Shown here piece by piece: positions 49,301 to 62,168 of a DNA stretch of 64,000 nucleotides. Numbering within the stretch: the first letter of the stretch is position 1; each line of letters opens with the position of its first letter. The translations under genes and the position numbers were made by a program. The stretch covers positions 19,840,001 to 19,904,000 of the forward strand of contig CP093831.1 of the NCBI GenBank assembly GCA_033063855.1. Direction: 5' to 3'. Source of the DNA: Smittia aterrima. Its lineage: Eukaryota > Arthropoda > Insecta > Diptera > Chironomidae. The notes under the pieces were generated by a model. It was not told the origin of the DNA. It made no database searches and worked only from the letters and a program-made list of their open reading frames with translations.

Positions 49301-52300
49301 CTTTGTGACGACTTCCTGATTGTTGTAGTCGAAGAACTAATCTTGCTTGTTGTTGTCTCACGAGATGGGCTTCTATACGAGCGATTTTCATTCCTCGGAA
49401 TATGCGGAGTTGACACGCGCTCATTTGGAGGTGTAACACAACGCAAGGAGCTAGCAAAAGCTTTGTGAGCCGAATCGACTTCCAACTCACGAGTGAATTT
49501 CCTTGTAGATTCATGTCGCATCTGCTCATCAACACGTTTTTGTTCCAATTTTCTTATTTCCTCCCGTCTGATGTTTTCTTCACGAATTCTTTCGCTCTGA
49601 GCTAAATCTTTCTTCACAGACTGAGTACGATCATGAACGTCTGTAATGATTTCTGAAGTGATGTCATATCGATCATCATTTCGTTCTTGATTGATGAATT
49701 GTTTCGTTTTATGATCGTGCATGGCCTCTGGGCAATGACACGACGTATCAAAGATTTTTTTCGTCACCATTTCTTCGACCACCTCACGGTCATTGGAGTT
49801 GTCAAACGTTGATTTCCTCGCGTCAGTATTTGAATTGGCGACGATTTTTCTGACGTTCTGCGAATCAACGTTTGAGAAGTTTTTTGAAACATTTTCAACA
49901 GTTTCGTAACGCTTTGTGGTTACAATTGTTCCATCTGTCAACTCTTTCTTCTCAGTAATCATTCTCGTGGTTGGATTTGTCATTTCAACATTCCTGGAGA
50001 TAACAGTTCCCGGTTGCTCTGACAAACGAAAAGCTTCTTCATCACGGGCTGTCTTGAAAGTTTGATTCACATTCCTTGTATTTTGATTGGACGTGGTTGA
50101 GTCACTGCGCAAGTTTTTTGAATGAACATCGACGTTGTGTTCTTTCGTGATGTTCTTGTTCGACTGAGTGTCACTGCTTGTCGACTCGTAACGCTTTGTA
50201 GTGACGATAGTTCCATCGTTTAATTCTTTCTTTTCAGTTATCAAGCGAGTTGTTGGGTTTGTCATTTGAACATCGCGAGAAATGACTTTGCCTGGAAGCT
50301 GTGATAAGCGGAAAGCTTCTTCATCACGCGACGTCTTGAATGTTTCATTTGTTGAAGTCCTTCTGACATCATCAGATGTGTTTGATGTCGTCTTAGCGTC
50401 ATTCTTGAAGCTTTTTGTCGATTGCGTATCAACGAAATGCTCACGAGTAACGTTATTGCCTGAATTGACATTTGATGTGTGATCTTCTGACGAAGTTATT
50501 TTTTCAAATCGTTTAGTCGTCACGATCGTGCCATCAGTTAGCTCTTTCTTCTCAGTGATCATTCGTGTTGTTGGATCACTCATTTCAACATTGCGAGAGA
50601 TAACAGTTCCCGGTTGTTGTGAGAGCCTGAAAGCTTCTTCATCACGAGCTGTCTTAAATGTTTGATTAACATTCTTCGAAGTTTGAGTTTGATTAACATT
50701 TTGAGAAGCTTTGTTTGTCTCATGCGTTTGATTTACATTTTCCGAAGTCTTTTTGACTTCGTGAGTTTTCACATTTGATCGATTATCCCGAGTCGTTGCT
50801 TGAATATCAACATGATCGGAGCTGATTGTCTCGTATCGCTTTGTTGTAACGATTGTTCCATCAGCAAGCTCTTTCTTCTCAGTTATCATGTTTGTTGTTG
50901 GGTTAGCCTTCTCAACTTTTCGCGAAATAATGTTTCCAGGCTGTTGTGCAAGACGAAAAGCTTCCTTAACCGTATCAGACTCTTGTGATACGTCAACATT
51001 TTCATTGCGACTCTGAGTAGAGTGTCTGACATCTGATGAATTCCTTTGATGGTCCGAGTGGGTCGACGAGTTTCTTTCATTCACTGAACTTTTTAATTCG
51101 TGATCGCGTGTCGATAAATTCTGGAAATCATCATCGAAGCCAGTCGAATCGCCTGTGTTGGTGGACTTGCGAGTGACTGTGCTTGAGTGACTTACAGACG
51201 ACGATTTCTTTTCAGTCCGCTTATTGTTGTCATCGCCGGTCACAATATTTTCATTCAACATCATGTTTGACGATTCACCGGTCGAATATGTGAAATTGTT
51301 CGCATCGCCGTCGTAACGTTCTGTCTTGAGCTCCTCGTTCTTGCCCGAAAACACTTTCTTGCCTCCATCTACGGCTTTCACGCCCTCGGTTGTTGCCAAC
51401 ATTTTCTCCGTTCGCGCTTTGCCATCGTTAGACGTCTCCGAGGAGCTAATAACATTCCAGCCACCCGTTCCATCAGTGATCGGTCCAAACTTGATATCTC
51501 TGTGAAGAAAAAGAAAAGCGAAATCTTTAAATCGAAATCTTTTTTTACCAAAAAATGATTGTCAAAGATATCTAACCTCATTGGAACATCAGTTCCGTGA
51601 ATTTCATTGCTTTTCAAGCTCTCAAAGCTATGATCAGCCATAGAGTCTCCGTGTCGGGTTGTGATTGGTGTCTTAGAATCCATTTCGTGAACGTAAAAAT
51701 CCTTCAATCGCGCTTCACGCAGTTTGTACATATGCGCGCGAATCTCCTTCTTACGACCGAAGTCTTCTGTCTCCTGCCACTGGAATATGCAAGAAGAAAG
51801 AGAAATTCTTAAGCTTCAAGGTCAATGGAACATTCCACTCTGAGTGGGTGAAATATCTCTTAAAAATATTCGACCGAGTTGATATATCTTTCCAGGTCGT
51901 TGTACCATCAAAGTTCTAAATCGATCGATTTGCAGTCGACGAATTGAGATTGTCAATAAGTGGAACCATTATTGTTCTTCTTTCTTCTGCACACGACGAG
52001 GTCTTTTCAAACTTTTAAAATACAAAGTGATTCATATTTGTCGAGTGAATACACACTCGAGTGAGACACCTACAGTCGTCGACTGCCTTAAATGGGTTTT
52101 CTTTAGTTCAAATAATAAAATTTTATTTTATTTCCATCGACGTCTGTGTCGCGGGAGCTGACCCGGTCTATGTTTTAAATTAAAAGTGATTCTCACCTTA
52201 TAGTAGCTAAAATATTAATGAACAGACTCGAAAGGCTCGAGTGCTTAAAAAATTGCTATTCGCATATAAAAACAATAATTAACTATTAAAGCTCTTTATG

Positions 52301-54715
52301 GAAAATCAGCGAATGATCGCAACAATGTTGTTCACTCTCCAGCACGTTTCGTGTGTCTAGACTCAAACTAAGTATTCAGTAAAGTGATTCAATTAAGGCT
52401 ACTAAATTACGGTTGATCAAAATGACTTTCTTGATTTATTCAGGATATTGTTGAAAGTCTCTGTTGTTGATCCGATTTCACCAACTTAATTTTTTTTTCT
52501 TTTTAAAACACCTCCAACTACTTCGAGTTGATAAATTTGAAGTCAATGAAAGTCGTCAAATTGGACTTTCTTGTTTTCGAAAGATTACGCCTGCGCATTC
52601 GTTAGAAACAGTCAGACCGCATAGGTAATAAATCTCAATTTGATTTCATCGACGTGAGCTTTTGATTTTCGGCGTTTCAGATCATTAATCGTTGTCATCA
52701 TTCACTTAATTAGTCGAGAGAACTTACACAATTATGAAATTATTACAGAAGCCTTGAATGAAAACGCAAGAAACTTTAGACAAAAAAAAACTTAAATCAC
52801 ACAACGCGGAACTAAACGCCTGCAGTTAAAATAATATTGTCGCAAAATTCAACAGAAACAAAAATAATTTTCTGTCTTCAGTAAAGCCAACTTCACTGTT
52901 CCGAAATCCAAATCGAACTAAAAAGCATCCAAATAAAAACAAATGCTGTTGAGCTTGAGGAAAAAAAACTCTCTCGAAGCAATGCGCGGGTTCGACTCAA
53001 CACACTCGCGCGAGAAGAAATCGCAGCTCATTTTTGCTTATTTACGGTTTATGGCGCTCGCAGATATTTTCGCGACACACGCCACAGTTCTACTCGGCCT
53101 GTCATTTGTCGGAGACGAATGCGAAATATGCAAATTGACTGTCAACTGTTACGTAACCAACTCTGGGTCATCTTCAGACAAACGGAAGCACTCGCGTTAG
53201 AAACAAAGACTCGGCTGATCGTAATTAAACCATAAATTTAAAGCAAACAAGTTGCCGAGGGTAACTCGAAACGATTTTCCACTGAAAGCAATTTGAAATA
53301 GTTGAACAATAATCGTCAAAGCTTCGAGCGTTGACCACACAGTCAACCAAGCAATTAATCGCATCGACGTACCGAGAAAAGAGAGCGGAGAGACTCGCGC
53401 AGCCTCCCACGCGTTTGCTGCGACTTAATAACGCTTTTTAAAGCCAGCGAAATCTTTACGTTGCATTTCGGGAGATTTCTATTGAAAATGCGACACCAAA
53501 TTTCCGTTAATCTTGAATCACAATCGCCTACGCTCTTGTTGTTTGCTTGCGAAAGTGAAACCTGCGGTAAAGACAATCAAGTTGCCTTTAATTAAATTTA
53601 TGATCTCAGAGTCATTTCGTTGATGAACTGATTGTTGTCCGCGTTCGATTGGGATTGATGGCCGCTTCGAGGTGGAAAATTGGTCAACATTAATTTGCTT
53701 AAATTGAAGCTTGGAAGGCGCGGGCCACTTAATAGCAAACGTCTAACTTTGACAAATTCTCTTGCCTCCACAAAATCATTTTATCGCGTCTTTAACTGAA
53801 TCAGGAAGTCGTGAATTTGAAAGAGAGATATTGAAGACTTTTAGAAAATTCTCGGTCGAAATTTCTATCATTAATTTCAATTCATGGAAAAGAAGTCTCA
53901 ATCGATGACGACACGCGACGAGGTTGCTTCAGTCTCGCAGATCACGCCATCAATTGACTGTCACCTTCCTACTCGCATCTCTTGACGATGAACTTGAAAA
54001 CAATACTGATTCGCTATTATTCAAATGTGTTTCAATCTGATGAAGTCATTCAATTGAATGAATTGCGGCAACAAATCGACACATTGTTGATCAATCCCTT
54101 GAAGAGTTCGACATGATATTCCAGACCGTTCAAGATCGACTGTAAAGCCGACCGCCGGCGTAAAGTTCTCTGAAAATGGAGTTGATACATTAACGTAGTT
54201 TGGCTACCAGCCGGCTGGAGAGTTGGTGATTTATTAGACGTGAATGGACCTCGAGTGGTCGTTTGGGATTTATTAGTTTTGCAAACTTTGCGCGACGAAG
54301 ATCTCTCCAAATTTGTTCCTTAATAATTTTATGAATCTTTCGCTAGAAAATATTTTCACGCATTCTATCTCGCGAAACTTTATTGTTCCAGTCACAAGTA
54401 TCCAACGACCCGTGGGTGGTGAGAATTCATCGTTCGCTTGAAATTGATGCTTCTTTTGTTAATTCCAATCGAGTTTATTTTTAATTTTTTTTCGCTGACT
54501 CGCACTCACTTCCTAAAATGAGCATCACGAACAACAGTTTTCACCTACTCGATTGTGCTTAAAGCGTCTTTATTACAATTGAGCACATTAACGTACCATT
54601 ACCAGATCAAACAAGAAAATTTCTCCTTTCTTTAAGTTTTAAAAATATTAAATTTTGAATAACTTACCAGCTTGCGTAGAAGATCTTCGTCCTTGATGTT
54701 TGAAAGCTCGGCCAT
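31358..54715 (-). CDS. Smoothelin-like cytoskeletal protein, isoform with C-terminal calponin-homology domain
   Basis: Predicted actin-cytoskeleton protein of the smoothelin family. Exons (- strand): 54715-54668, 51779-51577, 51499-44808, 44753-44244, 44187-44033, 39514-39413, 39297-39222, 33068-32997, 32915-32843, 32524-32365, 31766-31721, 31657-31552, 31481-31358 (2,788 aa). Three smoothelin-type helical motifs are visible: near residue 10 (LLRKLWQETEDFGRKKEIRA), late in the giant exon (LEKLLEVVVGYEQRRRIRAQ), and across exons 6-7 (LLKKLLDSTTNYDDRRKIRA). The middle is long, low-complexity, Ser/Thr/Lys-rich and repeat-bearing. The C-terminus is a type-2 CH domain (LLTWCQMKTKEYENVKIENF, SWSDGLAFAALIH, LLDVDDM, PDWKCVFCYVQSIYRRF). 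All splice phases agree. A 5' UTR splice acceptor lies near 54760. The skipped exon 35287-39011 gives the alternative end. Confidence 0.9.
33069..35286. other. Smoothelin-gene intron / 3' UTR of alternative terminal exon
   Basis: Non-coding stretch between the alternative terminal exon and the CH-domain exons. It should include the 3' UTR of the long isoform. No further exon or repeat was recognised; open frames on the plus strand look like chance. Confidence 0.5.
35287..39011 (-). CDS. Alternative terminal exon of the smoothelin-like gene (1,241 codons)
   Basis: A 3,725-nt open exon with a 3' splice site (AAACTTAAG ending at 39012) in the same phase as the first CH-domain exon at 33068. Exon 39297-39222 can therefore join either one. 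Using this exon gives a protein of 3,836 aa ending SSTNL without a CH domain. The encoded sequence is Ser/Pro/Lys-rich and mostly disordered, with a short ordered-looking helix near the start (TREELADARRIIEELEFIG). No known domain was recognised. It could instead be transcribed on its own from ATG 38988, but the good acceptor and matching phase favour alternative splicing. An antisense open frame at 34934-35506 partly overlaps its 3' end and is judged a shadow. Confidence 0.72.
39515..44032. other. Large smoothelin-gene intron (4.5 kb)
   Basis: Intron between exons 44187-44033 and 39514-39413. No nested gene was recognised. Open frames such as 40083-40517 (+) show no domain. It may host an internal promoter for shorter isoforms carrying only the third smoothelin motif and the C-terminus, but nothing in the sequence proves this. 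Confidence 0.5.
44808..51499 (-). CDS. Giant 6.7-kb coding exon of the smoothelin-like gene
   Basis: One uninterrupted exon of about 2,230 codons in a gene whose other constitutive exons are 46-510 nt. It carries four copies of a repeat of about 50 aa (core EEAFRLSxQPGxVISR ... GTIVTTKR), a Ser/Pro repeat region, a 30-aa repeat in three copies, and the second smoothelin motif near its 3' end. Composition is Thr/Ser/Lys/Glu-rich and predicted disordered. Splice borders: acceptor TTCACAG just before 51499, donor GTAAGT just after 44808. Confidence 0.9.
45961..46230 (-). repeat. 90-bp coding tandem repeat, three copies (30 aa each)
   Basis: Copies at 45961-46050, 46051-46140 and 46141-46230. 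The protein unit contains ERKVFKEPVTRKSPT and SPSRERQSQSP. Copies 2 and 3 are identical over at least 60 bp at DNA level, which points to recent slippage or homogenisation. The repeat is rich in SP sites and basic residues. Confidence 0.95.
48660..48990 (-). repeat. Ser/Pro-rich coding repeat (about 123-138 bp units)
   Basis: The string CACGAGGTGTCGAGCT recurs at 48675, 48798 and 48936 on the plus strand, and intervening DNA is nearly identical between the first two units. The protein units contain RDNSPTKSYPSSTPRETSP and TKPSTFTTTRDVSPTKP. Confidence 0.9.
49900..50975 (-). repeat. Four dispersed copies of a ~50-aa repeat
   Basis: Copies occupy roughly 49905-50055, 50185-50338, 50505-50655 and 50818-50970. 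The core is EEAFRLSxQPGxVISRxVxM followed by MITEKKELxDGTIVTTKR. The spacers between copies are polar, variable and Asn/Thr-rich. The strong conservation of the core relative to the spacers suggests a binding module. Confidence 0.9.
51780..54667. other. First coding intron of the smoothelin-like gene
   Basis: 2.9-kb intron. A strong donor-like string (minus strand TATAAG then GTGAGAATC, near 52196) could mark an alternative non-coding first exon. No coding exon was recognised. Confidence 0.4.
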
Positions 54716-57700
54716 GGCCTTTGATTGAAGCCAGCAATTATCGTCTTAATAACCTGCGACAGAAACAACCCGAAATCAATAATTAATTCAATCGAAACTG
54801 GTCGTGCATAAAAGGAATGAGAACGAGACAATTCAGTAAATAACGCAAATGTGATTAAGTTGTGGAAATAGCTTGACAGTGCATTAGCAGCTTCACGACT
54901 GTCTGGACAATTTTAAAAGCTTCACCGGACGGCGGGTATTGCAACATAAATTTAATTACGGTTAGAATAATCTCACATCAAACGAAGCGAGTGCAAACCA
55001 TTCATTGCACTTTATGGCTTGAATTAACATCAGTGGCGTGGGACATCGACAGTTAAACACGCTCTTGCAGCCACTGACCAACATTATTAACTTTTTCTCT
55101 CAATGACATCAGAAGAGATTTTATCGCTGACTAAATCGGCTTTTTCTCGCTCGTTTTGTATTTCTCAATGGTCTCGCATCGCGAATGAAAAGAATGAATA
55201 GTTTGCTATTGTAATTAAATTCAACACATACTTCGATGATCGCCCGGTAAAGTTTAAATGTTTAACCGCGCGAAATATTTCGTGAATAACAAACGCTGAA
55301 CAATTACTCTGCGTGTTTGCAAATACGACCTGGGCGAGTCGTCTATCCCGAACCAAAACAACACAAAACTCGCCGACAAATTACGTTAAGTCTTTGGCAA
55401 TCGGCTTCGAGTATCAAATTATTATTTATTGATAGTTTTGTCTTGACATTCGTTGGCCATACTTCGTAATGCTGCACAGCAAACTTTAATGATCAGGTCG
55501 AGCGATTTTTTTTTCTCAAGAAATGATGTAGAGAGAGAAAGAGCGCTTAGCATAGGCAAACGACTTCCATAAAAGGACAAGACGTCCAATTTTGTATAAA
55601 TAGGCCTCCATTAACATAAAACTGCACAATCGTCGACGGAATTGAATAAAAAAACGTGAACATTTCGTTTGAACTGAGAAATCGAAGTGTCAACGCATGT
55701 GAAAAAAGAGGACTTCAACTTCTAGAGAACTGCAACGTTAAACTCCAAATTGAGAGATCTAGCGAGAATCCGTGCTGAACCTTCATCACCTTCAACACCT
55801 ATGCGACTTGTCTATGTCTTCCTTGAACTGCTGGCGATCATCGCGATGACTCAGCAACGATTCTCGCTAACAGTTTCACTTTTATTGCTACTCGCTTGCA
55901 AGTGACACACAAAATCTTCTTTTTAGGTTGAGGAATTATCACGTCATCGCTTCATTTTGCAACATCACGTAACGATCATGAAACGAGTTCTCTTCTCATG
56001 ATTATTTAGAACAACAAAGACTTGCAATGTCGAAGTTAGAACAGTTGACAAGCTCAGGAAATCATTTTGACGTCTACTGTGTTATCAAGATCAACGGGCA
56101 ATTAGCGTTCAATCCAATGATTTCCATTCATTAAAATCGAATCACACCTACGCTCTATGGAGAAGTTGACGAGCGTACTATTAATAGTTCATTTTCTGTT
56201 CTGCATAAAATTATGTAACAATTAAAGGCAATTGAATTAGAACGTGACTGAATTTAAATAAAAAGTGTCGGATGGAAAGAGCGCACGTGAGATTATTCAA
56301 TTAGAAATCACGTAGGCTTGATTTCTCCTTTTCCATCAAGTTCTCAAAGCTTTTCGCGATTTATCTAACTTAACTATTGCGTCACTTGCAAGTGAAGACT
56401 CCAAGTGTGACTGGTACGAGCATGTCAACTTCAATAATTAGATTTTCTTTTTAGATTTAAAGTTTCCATATTTGCTCGTGCGATCGTTTTTCGCCTTAAA
56501 AAAATGTTCAGCGACTTGTCGGCTAAGACAATATGGATTTACGACGATGTTAAGCCGCAAGTATGTGAAAATACAGGCTGACAAATTAATTCTACAAATA
56601 AATCAATCAGCTCAGGTTTGTTTCACTCACTCGACGTTATGAAATATTTATTAAGCTGAAGACAATCGTTTCGATCAGAGCAAATTTACTCGCAAACATA
56701 ACAGTTTCTATCCTGATCACGATAAATCGGTGGTGGAACATTTTATTGCTCGCTAATTTTGGACGGTATTGTTCATAGCTCACGAGAACATTGTCAAGTC
56801 ATTATGACGTGATTTATGCTTTCACGGCTAGAAATTGCAGTAAAAACAATTATCTTGGGTTTAAATTGAAATGTCGAGGGATCGTGATTATCTACGCTCA
56901 AGCTGACAATATAGTCGATGACAAACATCCATCAAAAGTCAAGCAAAGATCAGACTCCAAGTCTGTTTATGGCAACATATGCTCGATGCTGTCGCAAAAG
57001 ACGAAGAAGAAGAGTCGAACTTTAATTTCAATAAAACAGCAATGAAAAGTTTTATTGAAAAGGAGAAATATTTCAAGCCTTATTCGGTCAACGTGATTAA
57101 ATAATAAAATCTCTGACTTACGTCTTCTTCTTCTTCTTTACATTTATTGCGTCTAAGATGATCGAGATCACAGATTGCAAAGACAAAAACAGAAATCGAA
57201 ACTTCCCGTTTGCGCAATAAAAATTGCAATCAATCGATCAAAGATTGAGACAAAGTCACCCAACCCTCGACCTCATTCATCAAAAGCTGATTCAGAGAGT
57301 GCAAACGATGGAAACTTTGATATGACGACGCCAAGGTCAAACACTTGGCTGCATCGATCGTTATTTTCTCTTTCTTCAGACCAACCAATGCCCTTTCAGG
57401 TCCGGATTTAATATTTTAGCTTGTTATGGGCAACATAGATGCGAAGAAGAAAACGTTTCAATGTCCTTTTGTGCGAGTTGCCCTTGACTGTCGGATTGCA
57501 GAGAAAAGAGAATGAGTCGAGCCGGTCTTTGCCTTAAACTGACAAATCTTGATGATCAAAAGAATTTTCCCATGAGTTTTGAGTTCTCTTATGAACAGAG
57601 CTCTCCTTTGCAGCTTCTGCAACATTTCAAGGACAACGTATCTTGAATAAATGATTTACTCAATCAAATCCATTGTTTATCAAGAGATTCTCGTTAAATC

Positions 57701-60181
57701 AATCACGAAGAACAAAAAGTTTAATTAACTCGTGCACTGCTTTGCTCAGAGCTCAAACAAGTCTGACTTAAATGGACTTCTCGCATTGCAAATTCAACTT
57801 AAGTGAACTCTGTTCTTTTCGAAAGTATTTAACTCGAATTGATGAACGACCACTGAATGCATCGAGTGAGCCAATAAATTTCTCATCGACATTAATTCGA
57901 TGATCGTTAATCCTAATTGGATCACAGTTTTCCATGTTTGGGACATTGAGCGCAGATAAAGCAGATTATGATTAAAATTCAGTTGAAAAACGCTCGTAAA
58001 ACCAAATCATCGTTAGAATTTGTAAGTTCGCCTAATTAATCGAACGAAACGAAAATGGCAGTCAGATGGTCAACTCACTTTCAAGAATCTCAAGCATTCG
58101 AATTTAATCAGAAAGCCTTGAAGCTTTGAAATACTTTAATTAACGAACGAGATTCTGAGAAGAGTCCGGGAGTTTCATCATAGTCTCATTAATGATTCTG
58201 AAGTGTGATCGTCTGTCGTTGCCAAATTTCGTTGGCGACAATCGCTTAAAAAGGAATGAATTTGACAGCTTCACGACCGAGCTTTCTTCCAATGCTTACT
58301 CAATGCGCACGAGATACCAATTTGCATCACCATAAGCACGACCATCTGTCGATCACACACAAAGTTTCAGAAGTGACTCATAAACAGTGTAATTAAGATA
58401 AATCCGTCGCATAATTTTTAGATTAGAAATGGAGCGATTCCCACCGTCGTCATCATAGAATCAATTAAGAGCCCAAATCGTAAATCAGACGTGTGCGAGA
58501 TTCGATATGGAATGCTTGACCGTTTGATATGCAAATCAGATCCAAAGGCGTATCGACTGCCCGTTTAGCATGATTGAGATACGATCAGGTGGAAACAACG
58601 ACAAGTTTAAATTGAGATTAAAGAGTTCAAGCCGAAAAGAGAGTTTAGTAGGATCCTAATTGCTGTCTCCCCTCTGTGCTGACACGATTTCTGAACTTGG
58701 TATCATCAATCTGAGGCGTTCCACGATTTCTCACAGACCAAATCTCGACTCGTAAAGCAAACAAGTCGTAAATTAATGTGCAGTTTAAATTGAATTTATA
58801 GCATCGGCCCACAAACACATCGCTCACTAAAAAACCGTAATTAAGTTGAAATTATGGGCTTCGATGTTGTCGGATTCGTATAGACGATCGTGATTGGGAA
58901 GAGGTCGAGTAGAGACACACAAATCAATTACCTTTCGAGGATTCTACCTTAAAAGCACAGATCAGGATGTTTAATTTTTAAAATCGCTCGTAAAATCAAA
59001 CGTCGCGGTGTATTTCCACTTTTTATTGTTTTTAGAGCAAACAAATAAAATCGAATCAGCGTCCGCTGAGCTTTAAACAAAATTGTATCTTGTTTCACTT
59101 TTTTTTAGGAATCCACCAAAGATTGTCTTTTCGAAAAGATTCTCTTTCACTTTAGCTTTTCACAAAAATGAGTTGAAAATCGGATGAAGTCGCGATTTGA
59201 TTACACTCCACAGCTCAAGTTGCAAGCACGTCCAGTTGGCTTTATTGACGAAATGAAAATAAATAATTTTTCCCTTACAAGTATTCGCAATGCCTCTCAA
59301 CGAAAAAAAGTTTTAGTTTGTTGTTGCTTTGAAATTGCCTTTTAAGCTCTACGCGTTTTTTTTTCTCTCCAGATGTGCAATTGGTTTGTTGAGTTAAGTG
59401 ATCGGTTCGTAAGATTAGAGTTTTATGTGAATTTTTAGTCTTTTTTATTTCTTTGTAGAGAACAATGATCAACCTCCCCCGCTTATTCATCTTGTGAAAA
59501 GATCCCTCCAGAAATAAATTTCGTGATCACCCCCAGTCTGTTTAAATGCTCTTTAAATTTTTTTCGCTCCTCTCTACGCATTGCATTTTATGATGTCATA
59601 TGTTTAAACTTGTTTTATTTATTCTCTGTCTCGAGAATTTCTTGCATTTTATCTTCGTTTCTTCTTTCTCTTATTCAAAGATTTTTGGGAGGGGGACTCA
59701 TCGTTTGAAATTTGTTTGAAATTCCTGTTCAATGTTCATGAATTTTTTCTGGTTATTTTTCTTATTATGTAATACAATTCTTATCAGAAGTAAATATTTC
59801 GTCGCAAGATCCATGCTGTGTCAATAAGAAGTTTTTTTTCCATGAAAAAATCCTCATAATATGAAAGGTTTTCGTGCGCAAGAAGCGCTCTTAGCGACTG
59901 ATCATCTAGTTAAAATCTCAACTCGATAAAGCCACTTGTTTATTTTTATTTAAAGTCTAATGTAATTTCGCACTTTCTCATGCTCCAAAATCTCTTCCAT
60001 TAAGTTTAAAGTGATCGCAACATAACTCAAAATAAAGGCAGCATTGAGAAATGTGATAATTGTGCAAGAATTTAAGATTTAAACAGTTCGTGTCAATAAA
60101 CTTTCAAAATGAAGATTAGAAATTAGAAGAGGAAGAAAATTTTGCGTAATCTCAGAATCACGACAATATTTCAGTTAAATT
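54716..60181. other. Spacer between divergent smoothelin-like and deltex genes
   Basis: About 5.5 kb holding the 5' UTR exons and promoters of both genes. A 3' splice site near 54760 (-) and one at about 60170 (+, TATTTCAG shortly before the deltex ATG) show that both genes have upstream non-coding exons. A short TTC microsatellite sits near 57122-57138. No coding exon was recognised. Confidence 0.5.
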
Positions 60182-62168
60182 ATGAGTTCCAATTGTGTTG
60201 TTGTGGTGTGGGAAGTGGAATCAATTTCGCAAATGAAGTTCGTGCCTTACTCGCCATCAGTCTCCCAGCATCTTGAACGAGCGTATGCTAAGAAACTCAC
60301 TCAAGTCTTTCTTGGCGACTCCGATGCAAGTCTCAATGAGTTCTACGTTAACCTTAGAACAATGAAGCAATGCTCTGATGGTGATCAACCTGTTTTGAAT
60401 GTGAGAAGACAGTTCTATAGTCCATCAAGTCCACCAGGAAAAGGAATAAAATGGGAATATGCTGGAAATCTAAACAATGAATGGATTCAGTATGATATTG
60501 AGATTCAATGTTTTATCGAAGATGGATGGTCGAATGGGAATGAACAAATCGATATATCCACCTCCTACGTACAAATGCCTTTCATCATTAATTTCTACAA
60601 CATGATTCAAACTCGTAAACCTAGTGGACCAATTAAGCAGATTCGCAGAACTACCCAATCTGTTTATCCTCTGACGAAGCTTCAAAGTGCAATTAATCAA
60701 CAATCTTCCAGTAAATTTGGTCAACTTCCACTTGGCGCCAGTCGTATGTCAATCAACTCAAACCGCCGAAGCATCAAAAGCAATTATCTACAGCATCAAC
60801 AAATGCTTTCAACATCAGCCCCGAAACTGAACAGTTTCAATGATTCAACATCTCAGACAGGCAGCACAAAATCAGCGCCGGTCAATCAACAGTATAATAC
60901 ATCTGCAGCAGTGATGGGCATTCCGCCAAGTGGTAAGAAGCCCATTAAAGTGAAACCTACAAAGCCATGTGGATCTAATGAAACAACAACCTCGCCTACA
61001 AATCTTGCTCGACAAATTCTCAATAATCTCAACATTTTCTCTCATCATCATCAAGAGAAAGGAGAATCTTCTGCAAGTTATAAAAAAGGATTTAATCTCA
61101 ACAATGGCAGAAAGACGTCTAAGAAATTTTTATGTAAAAATACTCATGGCAGCACTTCAATGCTAGATCTCGAAACTAGCAGCATAAACTCGAGACGGCC
61201 GAGTGTCGATACGATATCCACCTACTTGAGCAACGGAAGTAAAGGCAGTCGAGGCGGAAGTGTCAGAGGAAAGCCAAGCTATGGCTCAGTCTCTGATCTT
61301 TTAAATTGCTCTTTAAGTAGCGACAATGATGAGGTCTTCCTCTCCAGCCATAGCAGTTTGTCAAGCAGTATGAGCATGAATATGATCATTAAAGGCAGTA
61401 TTGTCGGAATAGATTCAAGCAGCGATCAAATATCACGATTTGTCAGTGTAGTCGATCCACCACAATCACAACCCTGTCCAATTTGTCTCAACGAATTGCA
61501 TCGTGAAAACAGTGCAAAGAACCCGACAGTCTCTCTGAGCCGGTGTCAGCATTTAATGCACTTAAACTGCCTCAACGAACTGATTTTGAGTCAAAAGTCT
61601 GAGTTTCAAAAGGTAAGAAATTGGTTTAGCCAATAACGGAGCTTTTTATTAATTTATATCATTCTCAGAATCTCTTCATTGAATGTCCGACATGTGGAAT
61701 AATTTACGGTGAGAAACGAGGAAATCAGCCCCAAGGAACAATGAGTTGGATAACAATTCCCAAGTCTCTGCCTGGGCATGAAAATTGTAACACAATTCAA
61801 ATCATCTACAAGTAATATCAAATTTTTTATTGCGAAAGACGTCAACTCAAAGAAAATAATATTTTAGCATTGCATCTGGTGTTCAAAATGAAGATCATCC
61901 AAACCCTGGAAGAGCTTTCTTCGCCGTTGGATTTCCTCGACTTTGCTATCTTCCGGAAAATCCAATTGGACGAAAGATATTGCGCTATTTGAAAATAGGA
62001 TTTGATCGCGGACTTTTATTCTCAATTGGTCGTTCAGCAACTACAGGACGAGAAGACGTCGTGATATGGAAAAATGTGGAACACAAGACTCAGTTCTCGA
62101 TGTATCCTGACACGAGTTATCTTCAGCGGGTTATGGAGCAACTCATTCATCTGGGTGTAACTGACTAA
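60182..62168 (+). CDS. dx: Deltex E3 ubiquitin ligase (Notch pathway regulator)
   Basis: Cytoplasmic RING-type E3 ligase that binds the Notch ankyrin repeats and regulates Notch trafficking. Exons: 60182-61612, 61669-61811, 61868-62168 (624 aa). Residues 1 to about 150 hold two WWE domains (SSNCVVVVWEVES, SPSSPPGKGIKWEY, IQYDIEIQCFIEDGW) closely matching Drosophila Deltex, including PSGPIKQIRR. The middle is Ser/Asn-rich and low complexity. The C-terminal RING (CPICLNEL, CQHLMHLNCL, ECPTCG) is followed by the Deltex C-terminal domain (ASGVQNEDHPNPG, CYLPENPIGRKILRYLKIGF, LGVTD). One intron splits the RING domain before ECPTCG. ATG 60182 follows a splice acceptor by a few bases, so the 5' UTR is spliced. 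Polyadenylation signal at 62566-62571. Confidence 0.96.

Noticed and set aside
52985..53015. GGTTCGACTC, resembling a tRNA B box
   Set aside because: No A box, no acceptor or anticodon stem could be folded around it.
57119..57140. TTC-rich tract
   Set aside because: Ordinary short microsatellite; not worth a separate repeat feature.
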